Below are positions 43,678-52,106 of a stretch of DNA of 64,000 nucleotides, in pieces. The position numbers were made by a program, and so were the translations under genes. The stretch's first letter is position 1. The number at the start of each line of letters is the position of its first letter. Source of the DNA: Corynebacterium gerontici (GTDB lineage Bacteria > Actinomycetota > Actinomycetes > Mycobacteriales > Mycobacteriaceae); NCBI RefSeq assembly GCF_003813985.1, contig NZ_CP033897.1:682001-746000 (forward strand), read 5' to 3'. The notes beneath the pieces were generated by a model. It did not search any database, was not told the DNA's origin, and was given only the letters and a program-made list of their open reading frames with translations.

Positions 43678-45129
43678 ATGAAGAAAAAGACGAGTCCGAA
43701 AGCTGGCCCCACCCGTAGGCCGCGGTCACGTCCTGCGGGTGCAACGACCAAGGCAAGCTCCACCGCGTCGCGTCCCGGCGCAAAAGCCAGGAAAAAAGAT
43801 CGCGCGAGCCAAGTGGCATCAAAGAATATCGCCGAACAGTCCGCGGCTCAGCGCATCCGCAGCTATCTCAGTATCGCCATCGTTCCGAACGGTACCGCGG
43901 TGCTGATCGCAATCATCTTGGCGCTTCTCTTACTCGTGCTGAGCTCCACAACACTCGCGGCGCTGCCCGCGACGGTCGCGAACATTTGGTTAGTCAGCAA
44001 TATGGTGCCCGTCCAGGGCGGCGGAATCACCGTGGGGCTTCTTCCAATGTCTCCCGCCATCTTGCTCATGGTGGCAGTTGCTCGCCGAATCCGCCGCAAT
44101 GTTAAAGAAACAGTGAGCCTTCGCACCCTCGGCGGTATTGTTGCGGTCTCGTTAGGTTTGCCACTGCTGCTCACTCTTACGGCAGCAGCGATGCTGCTCG
44201 ATGCCTCCCAGGTATTCGACGTCTCACCCCCCAATATCTTCGCGGCAATCGCCAGGACGTTTGCGGTGCACCTGATCGCCGTCATCTTTGGCATGGGGCC
44301 CAGGCTGTGGCGAGCGTTGTCCAAGCATGTTGGCGTCTCACCTGCTTGGGTAGATTCCGCAGTACACGTTTTAGGTTTTGGGGCTCGCTTATTGTTCCTG
44401 GGTCTTGGCGCGGCTCTGATCAGCCTCGCTCTGCACTACCAGGCCGTTGCGGAATCCCTCCAACCATATAATCCTCGCGGAATCGCCGCCGTTGTGTTGC
44501 TCTGCGTGCTCTATCTGCCAAACGTTGCGGTCGCTGGACTCGCCATGCTGTTGGGTGCAGACTTCCAGATCCAGGATCTCTCAATTTCGCTTTTCGACGC
44601 CCAACTGCCCATCCTTCCCCCGGTGCCGTGGTTCGCAGCTTTGCCTCAAAGCCACGCAGCCTGGATGCCGTTGCTCATGGCTATTCCTGCGGCTTTCATC
44701 TTCCGGCACGCGATGAGCTCCCTGACATCTTGGAAGCAACTGGCGCTCAACACTGCAACGTTGGTTCTGGCGGCGCTGCTGACCACCGCCTTCACTGGGG
44801 GTGCTCTGGGATACTTCGGCACGGTGGGGCCGAGCCTCTGGCTCAGTGCTTTGCTCATCATGGCGTGGTACGCGGGTATCGGTGCCGTCACCGTGGCCGT
44901 GGTTTCTTACATCTCCCGTGAAACTGTGGTGGAACCGGAAATCGTCGAAGACGTCGAGCCAGAAGAGACGGAAGTGGAGGTCGATCCTCAAGAGGAGGAG
45001 CCCGTAGCCGAGGTTCTCGAAGGTGAAGTGATCGAGAGTGAACAAGCCCCGGAAGAACCTGAGGCTACCCAGGAAGAAGATGAGGCGGAGGACGTCGAAA
45101 AGCTAGAAAAGGATTCCGAAGAGCAATAG
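43678..45129 (+). CDS. DUF6350 family polytopic membrane protein
   Basis: 483 residues: a positively charged, Lys/Arg/Ser-rich disordered N-terminus (about residues 1-60), eight or nine membrane helices (about residues 64-420), and a highly acidic Glu-rich C-terminal tail (about 425-483). This architecture and its place directly before purN-purH are typical of actinobacterial DUF6350 proteins, some of which are annotated as cell-division-associated. Function unproven. Two CGTCGAAAAGC copies lie in it, one in the acidic tail. Confidence 0.8.
   Translation: MKKKTSPKAGPTRRPRSRPAGATTKASSTASRPGAKARKKDRASQVASKNIAEQSAAQRIRSYLSIAIVPNGTAVLIAIILALLLLVLSSTTLAALPATVANIWLVSNMVPVQGGGITVGLLPMSPAILLMVAVARRIRRNVKETVSLRTLGGIVAVSLGLPLLLTLTAAAMLLDASQVFDVSPPNIFAAIARTFAVHLIAVIFGMGPRLWRALSKHVGVSPAWVDSAVHVLGFGARLLFLGLGAALISLALHYQAVAESLQPYNPRGIAAVVLLCVLYLPNVAVAGLAMLLGADFQIQDLSISLFDAQLPILPPVPWFAALPQSHAAWMPLLMAIPAAFIFRHAMSSLTSWKQLALNTATLVLAALLTTAFTGGALGYFGTVGPSLWLSALLIMAWYAGIGAVTVAVVSYISRETVVEPEIVEDVEPEETEVEVDPQEEEPVAEVLEGEVIESEQAPEEPEATQEEDEAEDVEKLEKDSEEQ
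44589..44599 (-). repeat. CGTCGAAAAGC copy 14 (antisense)
   Basis: In the DUF6350 gene; complement encodes L-F-D-A in a loop between helices. Confidence 0.95.
45093..45103 (+). repeat. CGTCGAAAAGC copy 15 (sense)
   Basis: In the acidic tail of the DUF6350 protein; read as D-V-E-K-L. Confidence 0.95.
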
Positions 45130-45132
45130 CAT
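45127..45132 (+). promoter_or_regulatory. -10 hexamer, possible leaderless purN start
   Basis: TAGCAT overlapping the stop of the upstream gene, then 7 nt, then the GTG at 45140. Confidence 0.4.
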
Positions 45133-45139
45133 TGCCTAG

Positions 45140-45730
45140 GTGAATGATTCCCTCAATGTTGTAGTACTGGCGTCTGGATCGGGCACGCTTCTCCAAGCGA
45201 TTTTGGACAATCAAGGCACGTATCGGGTGCAAGGGGTGGTAGCTGATGTCCCCTGCACAGCGCTCGAACGTGCTCAACGTACCGAGGTTCCAACGAAACT
45301 TGTTCGCCTAGAAGCCGGGGCGGATCGCGAGGCGTGGAACCGTAGGCTCGCGGAAGAGGTAGCTAGATTCCACCCCGATCTCGTGGTGAGTGCGGGATTC
45401 ATGAAGATCCTAGGGGAAGGATTTTTGACCCAATTCGGGGGCAGAACCATCAACACGCATCCGGCACTTTTGCCTTCCTTCCCAGGTGCTCACGCGGTCC
45501 GTGACGCGCTCGCATATGGAGTAAAAATTACCGGCACTACCGTGCACTTTGTTGATGAAGGGGTAGACACCGGGCCGATCATTGCCCAAGAGGCTGTTCC
45601 TGTCCCGGCGGGTGCGTCGGAGGCGGAAGTTCATGAGGAGATCAAACGGGCAGAGCGTATGCTCATTGTGTCCGTGCTCAACGCCTGCCGGGTGGATCAA
45701 GAAACGAAAGAGGTTAGCTTCCAGCTATGA
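45140..45730 (+). CDS. purN: Phosphoribosylglycinamide formyltransferase
   Basis: 196-residue GAR transformylase: N-terminal [30 protein letters not shown], the active-site block [44 protein letters not shown] with the catalytic Asn, His and Asp. It formylates GAR with 10-formyl-THF in purine synthesis. The GTG start has no Shine-Dalgarno sequence. Overlaps purH by four bases. Confidence 0.95.
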   Translation: MNDSLNVVVLASGSGTLLQAILDNQGTYRVQGVVADVPCTALERAQRTEVPTKLVRLEAGADREAWNRRLAEEVARFHPDLVVSAGFMKILGEGFLTQFGGRTINTHPALLPSFPGAHAVRDALAYGVKITGTTVHFVDEGVDTGPIIAQEAVPVPAGASEAEVHEEIKRAERMLIVSVLNACRVDQETKEVSFQL

Positions 45731-47310
45731 GCGAAGACCGCAAAGCCATCAAACGCGCACTGATCAGTGTGTACGACAAACAGGGTTTGGAACATCTCGC
45801 CCGCGCCCTCAACGACGCGGGAGTCGAGATCGTCTCCACAGGCTCGACCGCCGCGAAGATCGCGGATCTCGGCATTGCAGTCACCCGTGTAGAAGAGCTC
45901 ACTGGCTTCCCCGAATGCTTCGAAGGTCGCGTGAAAACCCTGCACCCCAAAGTGCACGCTGGCATCCTCGCTGATACCCGCAAAGAAGATCACCTCAACC
46001 AGCTAGAGGAACTGGGCGTAGCCGCGTTCCAACTCGTGGTGGTCAATCTATACCCATTCACCGAGACCGTGGCCTCAGGCGCCGACTTTGACGCCTGCGT
46101 TGAGCAAATCGACATCGGTGGGCCCTCCATGGTGCGCGCTGCCGCCAAGAACCATCCATCCGTTGCCGTAGTGGTGAACCCAGCGCGTTACCGTGACGTG
46201 GCAGAAGCGATTGGTCGCGGCGGCTTCACCCGCGCGGAACGCACCGAGCTTGCATGTGAAGCCTTCCAGCACACTGCCAGCTATGACGTCGCCGTGGCCG
46301 GCTGGATGGGGAAGCAGCTCGCAGAATCGCAAGAAGATCAGGGGCAGTTCCCCACATGGCAGGGCCAAACCCTGCAGCGTGCCAACGTCTTGCGTTACGG
46401 CGAAAACCCTCACCAGGCTGCCGCCCTGTACTTGGATCCCGCCCAGGCGAGTGGCCTGGCGCAAGCTCGTCAGCTCCACGGCAAAGAGATGAGCTTCAAC
46501 AATTACACCGATTCCGACGCAGCATGGCGCGCGGCGTGGGATCATGAGCGGCCCTGCGTTGCCATTATCAAACACGCCAATCCCTGCGGCATTGCAGTAT
46601 CCGAGTCCATTGCCGAGGCGCACCGCAATGCGCACGCCTGTGACCCGGTTTCAGCCTTTGGCGGCGTGATCGCGTCGAATCGAGCTGTGAGCGTGGAGAT
46701 GGCCAAGCAAGTCGCCGAGATTTTCACCGAAGTCATCATTGCGCCGGAGTATGAAGACGGTGCGGTTGAGGTGCTTTCGCAAAAGAAGAACATTCGCATC
46801 TTGCAGGCTGAAAAGCCAGAGCGCGACAGCCTCGAGCAGCGCCACATCGCCGGCGGCGTTTTGGTGCAAGAGCGCGACCTGGTAAACGCAAAAGGTGACG
46901 ATCCCTCGAATTGGACCTTGGCCGCAGGCGAGGCTGCATCCGAAGAGCTCCTTGCGGAGCTGGAATTTGCATGGCGCAGTGTGCGCGCAGTGAAGTCCAA
47001 TGCCATTTTGCTCACCAAACACGGCGCCACCGTCGGTGTGGGCATGGGCCAAGTCAATCGCGTGGACGCCGCGAAGCTCGCCGTGGAGCGTGCCAATACG
47101 CTCGGTGATGGTGAAAAGCGGGCCAATGGGGCAGTGGCTGCCTCCGACGCCTTCTTTCCTTTCGCAGACGGTTTTGAAGTGCTGGCTCATGCAGGTGTGA
47201 AGGCGGTGGTTCAGCCAGGTGGCTCCATCCGTGACGCCGAGGTGATCGAGGCCGCAAACAAGGCAGGGGTGACCATGTACCTCACCGGCGCGCGCCACTT
47301 CGCCCACTGA
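45727..47310 (+). CDS. purH: Bifunctional AICAR formyltransferase / IMP cyclohydrolase
   Basis: 527 residues. N-terminal MGS-like IMP cyclohydrolase domain ([55 protein letters not shown]) and C-terminal AICAR transformylase domain ([57 protein letters not shown]). It performs the last two steps to IMP. Translationally coupled to purN. Confidence 0.97.
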   Translation: MSEDRKAIKRALISVYDKQGLEHLARALNDAGVEIVSTGSTAAKIADLGIAVTRVEELTGFPECFEGRVKTLHPKVHAGILADTRKEDHLNQLEELGVAAFQLVVVNLYPFTETVASGADFDACVEQIDIGGPSMVRAAAKNHPSVAVVVNPARYRDVAEAIGRGGFTRAERTELACEAFQHTASYDVAVAGWMGKQLAESQEDQGQFPTWQGQTLQRANVLRYGENPHQAAALYLDPAQASGLAQARQLHGKEMSFNNYTDSDAAWRAAWDHERPCVAIIKHANPCGIAVSESIAEAHRNAHACDPVSAFGGVIASNRAVSVEMAKQVAEIFTEVIIAPEYEDGAVEVLSQKKNIRILQAEKPERDSLEQRHIAGGVLVQERDLVNAKGDDPSNWTLAAGEAASEELLAELEFAWRSVRAVKSNAILLTKHGATVGVGMGQVNRVDAAKLAVERANTLGDGEKRANGAVAASDAFFPFADGFEVLAHAGVKAVVQPGGSIRDAEVIEAANKAGVTMYLTGARHFAH

Positions 47311-47337
47311 TCACCACTGAAAGCCTGCGTACTTGAT

Positions 47338-47363
47338 GCGCCCCGAGCTCGTGCTTGGGGCGC
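47338..47363 (+). terminator. Hairpin downstream of purH
   Basis: GCGCCCC (47338-47344) pairs with GGGGCGC (47357-47363). It lacks a T-run and directly abuts the -10 of citE, so termination is uncertain. Confidence 0.4.
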
Positions 47364-47369
47364 TAGGCT
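47364..47369 (+). promoter_or_regulatory. -10 hexamer, leaderless citE-like gene
   Basis: TAGGCT, then 7 nt, then ATG at 47377. Confidence 0.5.
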
Positions 47370-47376
47370 TATCTGC

Positions 47377-48195
47377 ATGACGTTTGCCATTCCAGGTCCC
47401 GCATTGTTGTTCGCCCCCGCCAACCGTGCAGAGGTGATTCCAAAAGCCGCGGCCAAGGCAGACATGGTGATTCTCGACTTGGAAGACGGCGCAGGTGAAC
47501 TCGATCGCGCACGGGCATACCGAAATATTCGCGAGGCGGGGTTAGATCCGGCTCGAACCATCGTGCGCCTGGTAGGTCCGGGGGATCCGCACTTCGAAGA
47601 GGATTTAGCCTTTGTGCGAAGCACCGAGTACACCACAGTGATGTTGCCCAAGGTTCATGCGAACATTCCCGAATCCCTCAACGGGCTGGACGTGATTGCG
47701 ATGATTGAAACACCTACCGCCGTGGTTCACATCCGAGAAATCGCGGAACACCCGAGCGTCGTGGGGCTGTTCTGGGGCGCAGAAGACCTCACCACCATGC
47801 TGGGCGGAACGCACTCGCGTTATCAGGAAGATGAGCCACACCGCCTGGCATATCGCGACACTATGCGCCTGACCAGGGCATTGATGCACATCCACGCTAC
47901 CGCTGCCGGGAAGCTGAGTATCGATGCAGTCCATGCGGACTTCAATGACGACGCCGGACAATTTGAAGAAGCAGTAGATGCCGCGCGCAGTGGGTTTGCT
48001 GGCACCGCCTGCATCCACCCCAAACAGGTTTCAGTAGTGCGTCGCGCCTATCAACCAGAAGCGAAGCAGCTCGAGTGGGCCAAGCGAGTGGTAGAGAAAG
48101 CGGCACAATTCCCGGGCGCATTTCAACTCGACGGGGAAATGGTAGACGCGCCGTTGATCGCGCAAGCAAGAAGGGTGATTGAGCGGGCGCAATAG
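47377..48195 (+). CDS. citE: CitE-like CoA-ester lyase (HpcH/HpaI family)
   Basis: 272-residue TIM-barrel lyase: LLFAPANRAEVIPKAAAKADMVILDLEDGAG (CoA and metal-binding region), VIAMIETPTAVVHIREIA (metal-binding Glu), LFWGAEDLTTMLGG, AVHADFNDDAGQFEEAV, and GTACIHPKQVSVVRRAY. Stand-alone CitE proteins lack CitD/CitF partners and use malyl- or citramalyl-CoA-type substrates; the exact substrate here is unknown. Ends nine bases before the stop of the convergent amtR, as in C. glutamicum. Confidence 0.88.
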   Translation: MTFAIPGPALLFAPANRAEVIPKAAAKADMVILDLEDGAGELDRARAYRNIREAGLDPARTIVRLVGPGDPHFEEDLAFVRSTEYTTVMLPKVHANIPESLNGLDVIAMIETPTAVVHIREIAEHPSVVGLFWGAEDLTTMLGGTHSRYQEDEPHRLAYRDTMRLTRALMHIHATAAGKLSIDAVHADFNDDAGQFEEAVDAARSGFAGTACIHPKQVSVVRRAYQPEAKQLEWAKRVVEKAAQFPGAFQLDGEMVDAPLIAQARRVIERAQ

Positions 48196-48204
48196 CGCTG
48201 CTGA

Positions 48205-48888
48205 TCAATCGCGATCATGCCGGCGTGCGACCTCCGCCAGCATTGCCAGAGTGCGGGTCTCGCGATTCTCCGGCAGCGGGGCGCCGAGGACGCTCAGCGC
48301 GGCGTCGGCAAGCATGACCGCCAAAGCAGGAAGCTGATCCTCACGCAGGGGTTCTGGAACCACACCATCGTTGGGGCGCATCTCAATCACACTCAACGCG
48401 ATGTGGAAGGGCAGATCGACGCGGGGATCATGCTCACCCACGATCTTCTGCGCGAGATCGCGGAAAATGCTGAACAATTGCGCACGATGGTCGTGATAGG
48501 CGGCGAACTCCTCAGACGAAGCGACGGGCAATTGATACAGGCGACCAATGTTCCAGCGGGTGGATAGTAACAGGCGCGCTTCTGACGCGGTGAGTGCCCA
48601 CAAGCGCATGGAGGGGTCTGCGTTGGCGTCGCCAAGTTCGGCGGCAAGCTGTGTTGAAGGCTCCACCGTGGAATTAAGCAGCGTGAGGAAAATTTCCGTC
48701 TTTGATGGAAAGTGGTAGTACAGGGAGGCCTGACGGATTCCCACGGAATCAGCGATCTGATGCGTTGAGGTGGTGGCGAAACCTTGGGTGGTGAAAAGCT
48801 CTGCTGAGGCATCCAAGATTTCCTCACGCGCGGTGCTACCGCGGCGGCGCGGGCTGTGTTTGCGCGGCCTTCCTACGGCTCCAGCCAT
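48205..48888 (-). CDS. amtR: AmtR, TetR-family global nitrogen regulator
   Basis: 227 residues very similar to C. glutamicum AmtR: MAGAVGRPRKHSPRRRG opening, EILDASAELFTTQGFATTSTHQIADSVGIRQASLYYHFPSKTEIF (TetR helix-turn-helix, nearly identical), STVEPSTQLAAEL, RLWALTASEARLLLSTRWNIGRLYQLP, LSVIEMRPNDG and ADAALSVLGAPLP. AmtR represses ammonium uptake and assimilation genes and is released by adenylylated GlnK. The ATG at 48886-48888 follows GGAGAAAGT; the upstream extension in the open frame is not part of the family. Confidence 0.96.
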   Translation of the reverse strand: MAGAVGRPRKHSPRRRGSTAREEILDASAELFTTQGFATTSTHQIADSVGIRQASLYYHFPSKTEIFLTLLNSTVEPSTQLAAELGDANADPSMRLWALTASEARLLLSTRWNIGRLYQLPVASSEEFAAYHDHRAQLFSIFRDLAQKIVGEHDPRVDLPFHIALSVIEMRPNDGVVPEPLREDQLPALAVMLADAALSVLGAPLPENRETRTLAMLAEVARRHDRD

Positions 48889-49012
48889 ACTTTCTCCACT
48901 TCCAGAACGTGTGTACCACCTCAATACTCTGCGCAGACTCGGCAATCGTGCTGCAGAGCGGTGGGCAAAAGATCAGTTTATTCTACGCCAGTGAGCAGAT
49001 GCTCTTCGGGAT

Positions 49013-49918
49013 TCAGCGTGTATGCCGCCCAGCAACTGCACGCATCACATCTGCCACGCTTCGGGCGCTCGCGCCAAAGATACTGCGCTGGATGGCTGTC
49101 AGGCTCGAAGGGGCGGTTTGCGCAGCTTGAACCCGCTGTGCCCAGCGCTCCAATTCAAGTGACTGCGCGGCGTTGAACGCCTCTAATAAAAGGCTTGCTT
49201 CCTCCGGGTGCAAGACCTCGGCGCTTTGCGCATACTGCAAACGCTCTGGGGTGGAAGCACTGGGACATTCAGCGCATGCTCCCGCCCATCGGGCAAGCCC
49301 CACGATGGGGGCGAGAAGCTGATCGCGGACACTGAGCACGGCTGCGGTCTCAGGCATACCGGCCTTCGCATGCACTGTCGGGGGTTGCAACTCCAAGGCG
49401 GCCTTCAGAAGATCCGTAAAATCCTCGCGTTCGTTTACCCTCCGCAGAGCCCACGTACCGGCGTCGGCAAAAAGGTTAAGTTCGGTTCCTTCGGCGTGAT
49501 CGATATGGTGTAGCCAGTCGCTCTTGGGTCGGGGATCCAGGCGCTGGGGTGGTTTGGCTACCACGAATCCGAGATCTTCGAGTGTGGAGGCTATGACATT
49601 ACTTGGATCATGCTCGATCCGTGCGCCCTCCGCGCGGACGGCTAGCCACGTGATGGTGGAGGAGGGAAGCGCATCGCCGCGTCCCACGGCACCGCTGAGC
49701 ACCAGATGGACGCCACCGGTCGCGTCGAGCACTGCTTCAGAGTGCAAGGCATCGCTGATCAGCTTGGAGTACCAGGGCACAATCTCGTGTGCCGGGGCAT
49801 CGTGGTCGATGGCATTGCGGAGAAGGACTTGGCTCTCAGCGGCCACTCCGCGGAGCATGGCGAGGTCCTCGCATTCACCGGCGATCTGCGCGAGTTCTTG
49901 CAATGATTCATGCAGCAC
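49013..49918 (-). CDS. DUF294-like putative nucleotidyltransferase, catalytic motif altered
   Basis: 301 residues. A GlnD/DUF294-type nucleotidyltransferase region is recognisable (GGVHLVLSGAVGRGDALPSSTITWLAV, with the G-x-GR signature), followed by a helical DUF294_C-like part to the end. At the place where active family members have a DxD pair the sequence reads TIT, so the metal-binding aspartates are absent. I chose GTG 49918 because AGGAG lies eight bases upstream; an open frame continues to a TTG at 50014. It lies directly upstream of, and codirectional with, amtR, so a link to nitrogen signalling is possible. Confidence 0.65.
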   Translation of the reverse strand: MLHESLQELAQIAGECEDLAMLRGVAAESQVLLRNAIDHDAPAHEIVPWYSKLISDALHSEAVLDATGGVHLVLSGAVGRGDALPSSTITWLAVRAEGARIEHDPSNVIASTLEDLGFVVAKPPQRLDPRPKSDWLHHIDHAEGTELNLFADAGTWALRRVNEREDFTDLLKAALELQPPTVHAKAGMPETAAVLSVRDQLLAPIVGLARWAGACAECPSASTPERLQYAQSAEVLHPEEASLLLEAFNAAQSLELERWAQRVQAAQTAPSSLTAIQRSIFGASARSVADVMRAVAGRHTR

Positions 49919-50010
49919 GGAGTTTGCTCCTGAGATAGGGGATACTTTCTGCAACAATGTAGCAGTTTCGGGCTCGCTGCCTTGCGCGCCAATCGTCCGG
50001 TATAGAAACG

Positions 50011-50045
50011 ACAACGCGCCCGCCAGAGAATATCTCTGGGGGCGC
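50011..50045 (-). terminator. Terminator of the rpmB-rpmG-rpsN-rpsR operon
   Basis: Long hairpin GCGCCC-GCCAGAGA...TCTCTGGG-GGGCGC (50016-50045) read on the minus strand, followed by GTTGTCGTTT. A second GC-rich hairpin (about 50060-50076) lies between it and rpsR. Confidence 0.65.
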
Positions 50046-50092
50046 TAGTGCTGTCGTTGCCCGCGCTCGGCGGGCGAATTGCCCTTGCCGGT

Positions 50093-50341
50093 TTAGCGGC
50101 TGGTGAACGGCAGGAGAGCCATTTCGCGGGCGTTCTTCACGGCGGTGGCAACCTGACGCTGCTGCTGCGGGGTCAGACCGGTCACGCGGCGTGAGCGGAT
50201 CTTGTGGCGATCGGAGATGAACAGACGAAGGGTCTCGATGTCCTTGTAGTCCACCTTCTCAACGCCTTTAGCCTTGAGCGGGTTCTTCTTGGGGCGGCGG
50301 GATTGCTCCATGCGCGCCTTCTTCATGTTATTGCGCTTCAT
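50093..50341 (-). CDS. rpsR: 30S ribosomal protein S18
   Basis: 82-residue S18: [65 protein letters not shown]. It contains no cysteine, so it is the zinc-independent form. GGGAG lies seven bases before the ATG. Last gene of the four-gene ribosomal operon. Confidence 0.96.
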   Translation of the reverse strand: MKRNNMKKARMEQSRRPKKNPLKAKGVEKVDYKDIETLRLFISDRHKIRSRRVTGLTPQQQRQVATAVKNAREMALLPFTSR

Positions 50342-50356
50342 TTCAAAACTCCCTGA

Positions 50357-50662
50357 TTACCAGCTGGACTTACGAACACCAGGCAGCTCACCGCGGTGAG
50401 CCATCTCGCGCATACGGACACGGGAAACACCGAACTTGCGCAGGTAGCCGCGGGGGCGACCATCGCGGGAGTCGCGGTTACGCACGCGCACCGGGGAGGC
50501 GTCGCGGGGCTGACGGTTGAGCTCGAACTGTGCGTCCAGGCGCTCTTCGTCGGTGGAGTTGGGGTTCTTGATGATTGCCTTGAGCTCGTTACGGCGCTCC
50601 GCGTAGCGGGCGACGATTTCCTTGCGCTGCTCGTTCTTGGCGATCTTGGACTTCTTAGCCAT
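50357..50662 (-). CDS. rpsN: 30S ribosomal protein S14, zinc-independent long form
   Basis: 101-residue S14 of the long type ([20 protein letters not shown]...[27 protein letters not shown]). The zinc-binding CxxC pairs of the short form are absent. Such C-minus copies are induced in zinc deficiency through Zur in many actinobacteria. Confidence 0.96.
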   Translation of the reverse strand: MAKKSKIAKNEQRKEIVARYAERRNELKAIIKNPNSTDEERLDAQFELNRQPRDASPVRVRNRDSRDGRPRGYLRKFGVSRVRMREMAHRGELPGVRKSSW

Positions 50663-50665
50663 AGA

Positions 50666-50830
50666 TTATCGCTCCTCGCGGAATTCGACGTGCTTGCGGG
50701 CTACCGGATCGTACTTCTTCAGCGTGATGCGGTCTGGGTTGTTGCGCTTGTTCTTACGGGTGACGTAAGTGTAGCCGGTGCCAGCCGTAGACTTCAGCTT
50801 GATGATCGGGCGAATGTCATTACGTGCCAT
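50666..50830 (-). CDS. rpmG: 50S ribosomal protein L33, zinc-independent form
   Basis: 54 residues, [20 protein letters not shown] followed by [20 protein letters not shown] and [14 protein letters not shown]. All four zinc-ribbon cysteines are absent. Three bases separate it from both neighbours, so it is translated within the operon. Confidence 0.96.
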   Translation of the reverse strand: MARNDIRPIIKLKSTAGTGYTYVTRKNKRNNPDRITLKKYDPVARKHVEFREER

Positions 50831-50833
50831 CTT

Positions 50834-51070
50834 TTAGATCTTCTCCCCAGCTGCTCGAAGCTTTGCCACAACAGACTCAATGCCGTCGCGGTCGATAATC
50901 TTCAGACCCTTGGTGGAAACATTCAGGGTGATGGTACGGCCCTCGGAGGGCAGGTAGAACTTACGACGCTGCACGTTGGGGTTCCAACGGCGAGACGTGC
51001 GTCGGTGCGAGTGCGAGACGGACTTGCCGTAAGACGGCTTACGTCCCGTGACCTGGCAAATAGCCGACAT
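50834..51070 (-). CDS. rpmB: 50S ribosomal protein L28, zinc-independent form
   Basis: 78 residues: [36 protein letters not shown]..., with a single cysteine instead of the CxxC motifs. First gene of the rpmB-rpmG-rpsN-rpsR operon, with AGGAG upstream. The four together are the classical set of zinc-sparing ribosomal paralogues. Confidence 0.96.
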   Translation of the reverse strand: MSAICQVTGRKPSYGKSVSHSHRRTSRRWNPNVQRRKFYLPSEGRTITLNVSTKGLKIIDRDGIESVVAKLRAAGEKI

Positions 51071-51501
51071 GGGTTTCTTTCTCCTAGCCGCCCACGTTCA
51101 ACCTGCAAAATTCCACACCAAAATCACTGCATTCCTGCAGCTCAAAGGAGCGGATACTCAGTCGACGAGGGCGATATACGAACAATTTCGACAACAGCAA
51201 GAGACAACCTTACTCCAATGCACTGGAAAACGCCTAATTCTGCGCGAAAGTGAAACGCCTGTGATTATTGAGAATCTTTTAGCTTTTCGACGTTCCTCGC
51301 GGCCCATCAGCAATGCATATGAAAGGGATCGGGCGCGTGGCGTCGATTAGCTTCCGTGCCCCGGGGCGTGTAGTATCTCCAAAGTTGTCTCCACCTTCGC
51401 CGGTGGTGCCACCAAGAAAACGAACCCAACTCAGGCACGAGCTGCGCCTTAAAACGCGTGCGTAGTAGCGACCTGAAGTATCAATCCTGAGGGAATCGCA
51501 T
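51071..51501. other. Intergenic region between divergent ribosomal-protein operons
   Basis: 431 bases with no gene. It contains an exact CGTCGAAAAGC copy (51282-51292, minus orientation) directly beside TATTGAGAATC (51266-51276), which resembles one half of the actinobacterial Zur box; the other half is not preserved. A TAGTAT (51371-51376) could be a -10 for rpmE2-rpmF. Confidence 0.4.
51282..51292 (-). repeat. CGTCGAAAAGC copy 16 (intergenic)
   Basis: Between the divergent rpmB and rpmE2 operons. Confidence 0.95.
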
Positions 51502-51765
51502 ATGAAGAAAGACATCCACCCGGACTACCACCCGGTAGTCTTCCAGGATGCGGGCACGGGAACCAAGTTCCTCACCCGCTCCACGGCAACCAGCCAGCGC
51601 ACCATTGAATGGGAAGACGGCAACGAGTACCCGCTCATCGTCGTTGACGTGACCTCCGAGTCCCACCCCTTCTGGACCGGTGCACAGCGTGTGATGGACA
51701 CCGCTGGCCGCGTTGAGAAGTTCCAGCGTCGTTTCGGTGGCATGGCCCGCCGCAAGAAGAAGTAA
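51502..51765 (+). CDS. rpmE2: 50S ribosomal protein L31 type B
   Basis: 87 residues: [51 protein letters not shown]. The B type lacks the CxxC motif of L31A and replaces it under zinc limitation. GAGGGA precedes the ATG. Fifteen bases before rpmF. Confidence 0.96.
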   Translation: MKKDIHPDYHPVVFQDAGTGTKFLTRSTATSQRTIEWEDGNEYPLIVVDVTSESHPFWTGAQRVMDTAGRVEKFQRRFGGMARRKKK

Positions 51766-51780
51766 GAGGAGGGAAGAACA

Positions 51781-51954
51781 ATGGCAGTACCAAAGCGTCG
51801 TATGTCGCGTGCTAACACGCGTTCCCGTCGTTCCCAGTGGAAGGCCGACAATGTCGCCCTCCAGGAAGTCAAGATCGATGGCCAGACCGTGCGTATCCCG
51901 CGCCGTCTGGTAAAGGCCGCTCAGCTCGGTCTCGTTGAGGTGGAGCAGTTCTAA
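51781..51954 (+). CDS. rpmF: 50S ribosomal protein L32
   Basis: 57 residues, [20 protein letters not shown]...[28 protein letters not shown]. It lacks the zinc-binding cysteines seen in many L32 proteins. AGAGGAGGGAAG stands before the ATG. A strong terminator follows. Confidence 0.96.
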   Translation: MAVPKRRMSRANTRSRRSQWKADNVALQEVKIDGQTVRIPRRLVKAAQLGLVEVEQF

Positions 51955-51973
51955 GCTCCTCTGCATGCTTTGT

Positions 51974-52007
51974 AACCGCCACGTGATTCGCGTGGCGGTT
52001 TTCTTTT
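51974..52007 (+). terminator. Intrinsic terminator of rpmE2-rpmF
   Basis: Perfect 10-bp stem AACCGCCACG/CGTGGCGGTT (51974-51983 with 51991-52000), loop of 7, then TTCTTTT. Confidence 0.95.
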
Positions 52008-52106
52008 GCCCCGCAGCCGGACTCCTAGGGAGCTCACAGGAAGTGGTCAAGATTTTGCTAGTCCAGTTCCAGTAGCGATTCAGTGTGTGGTTGCATAGTA
52101 AGCAAC

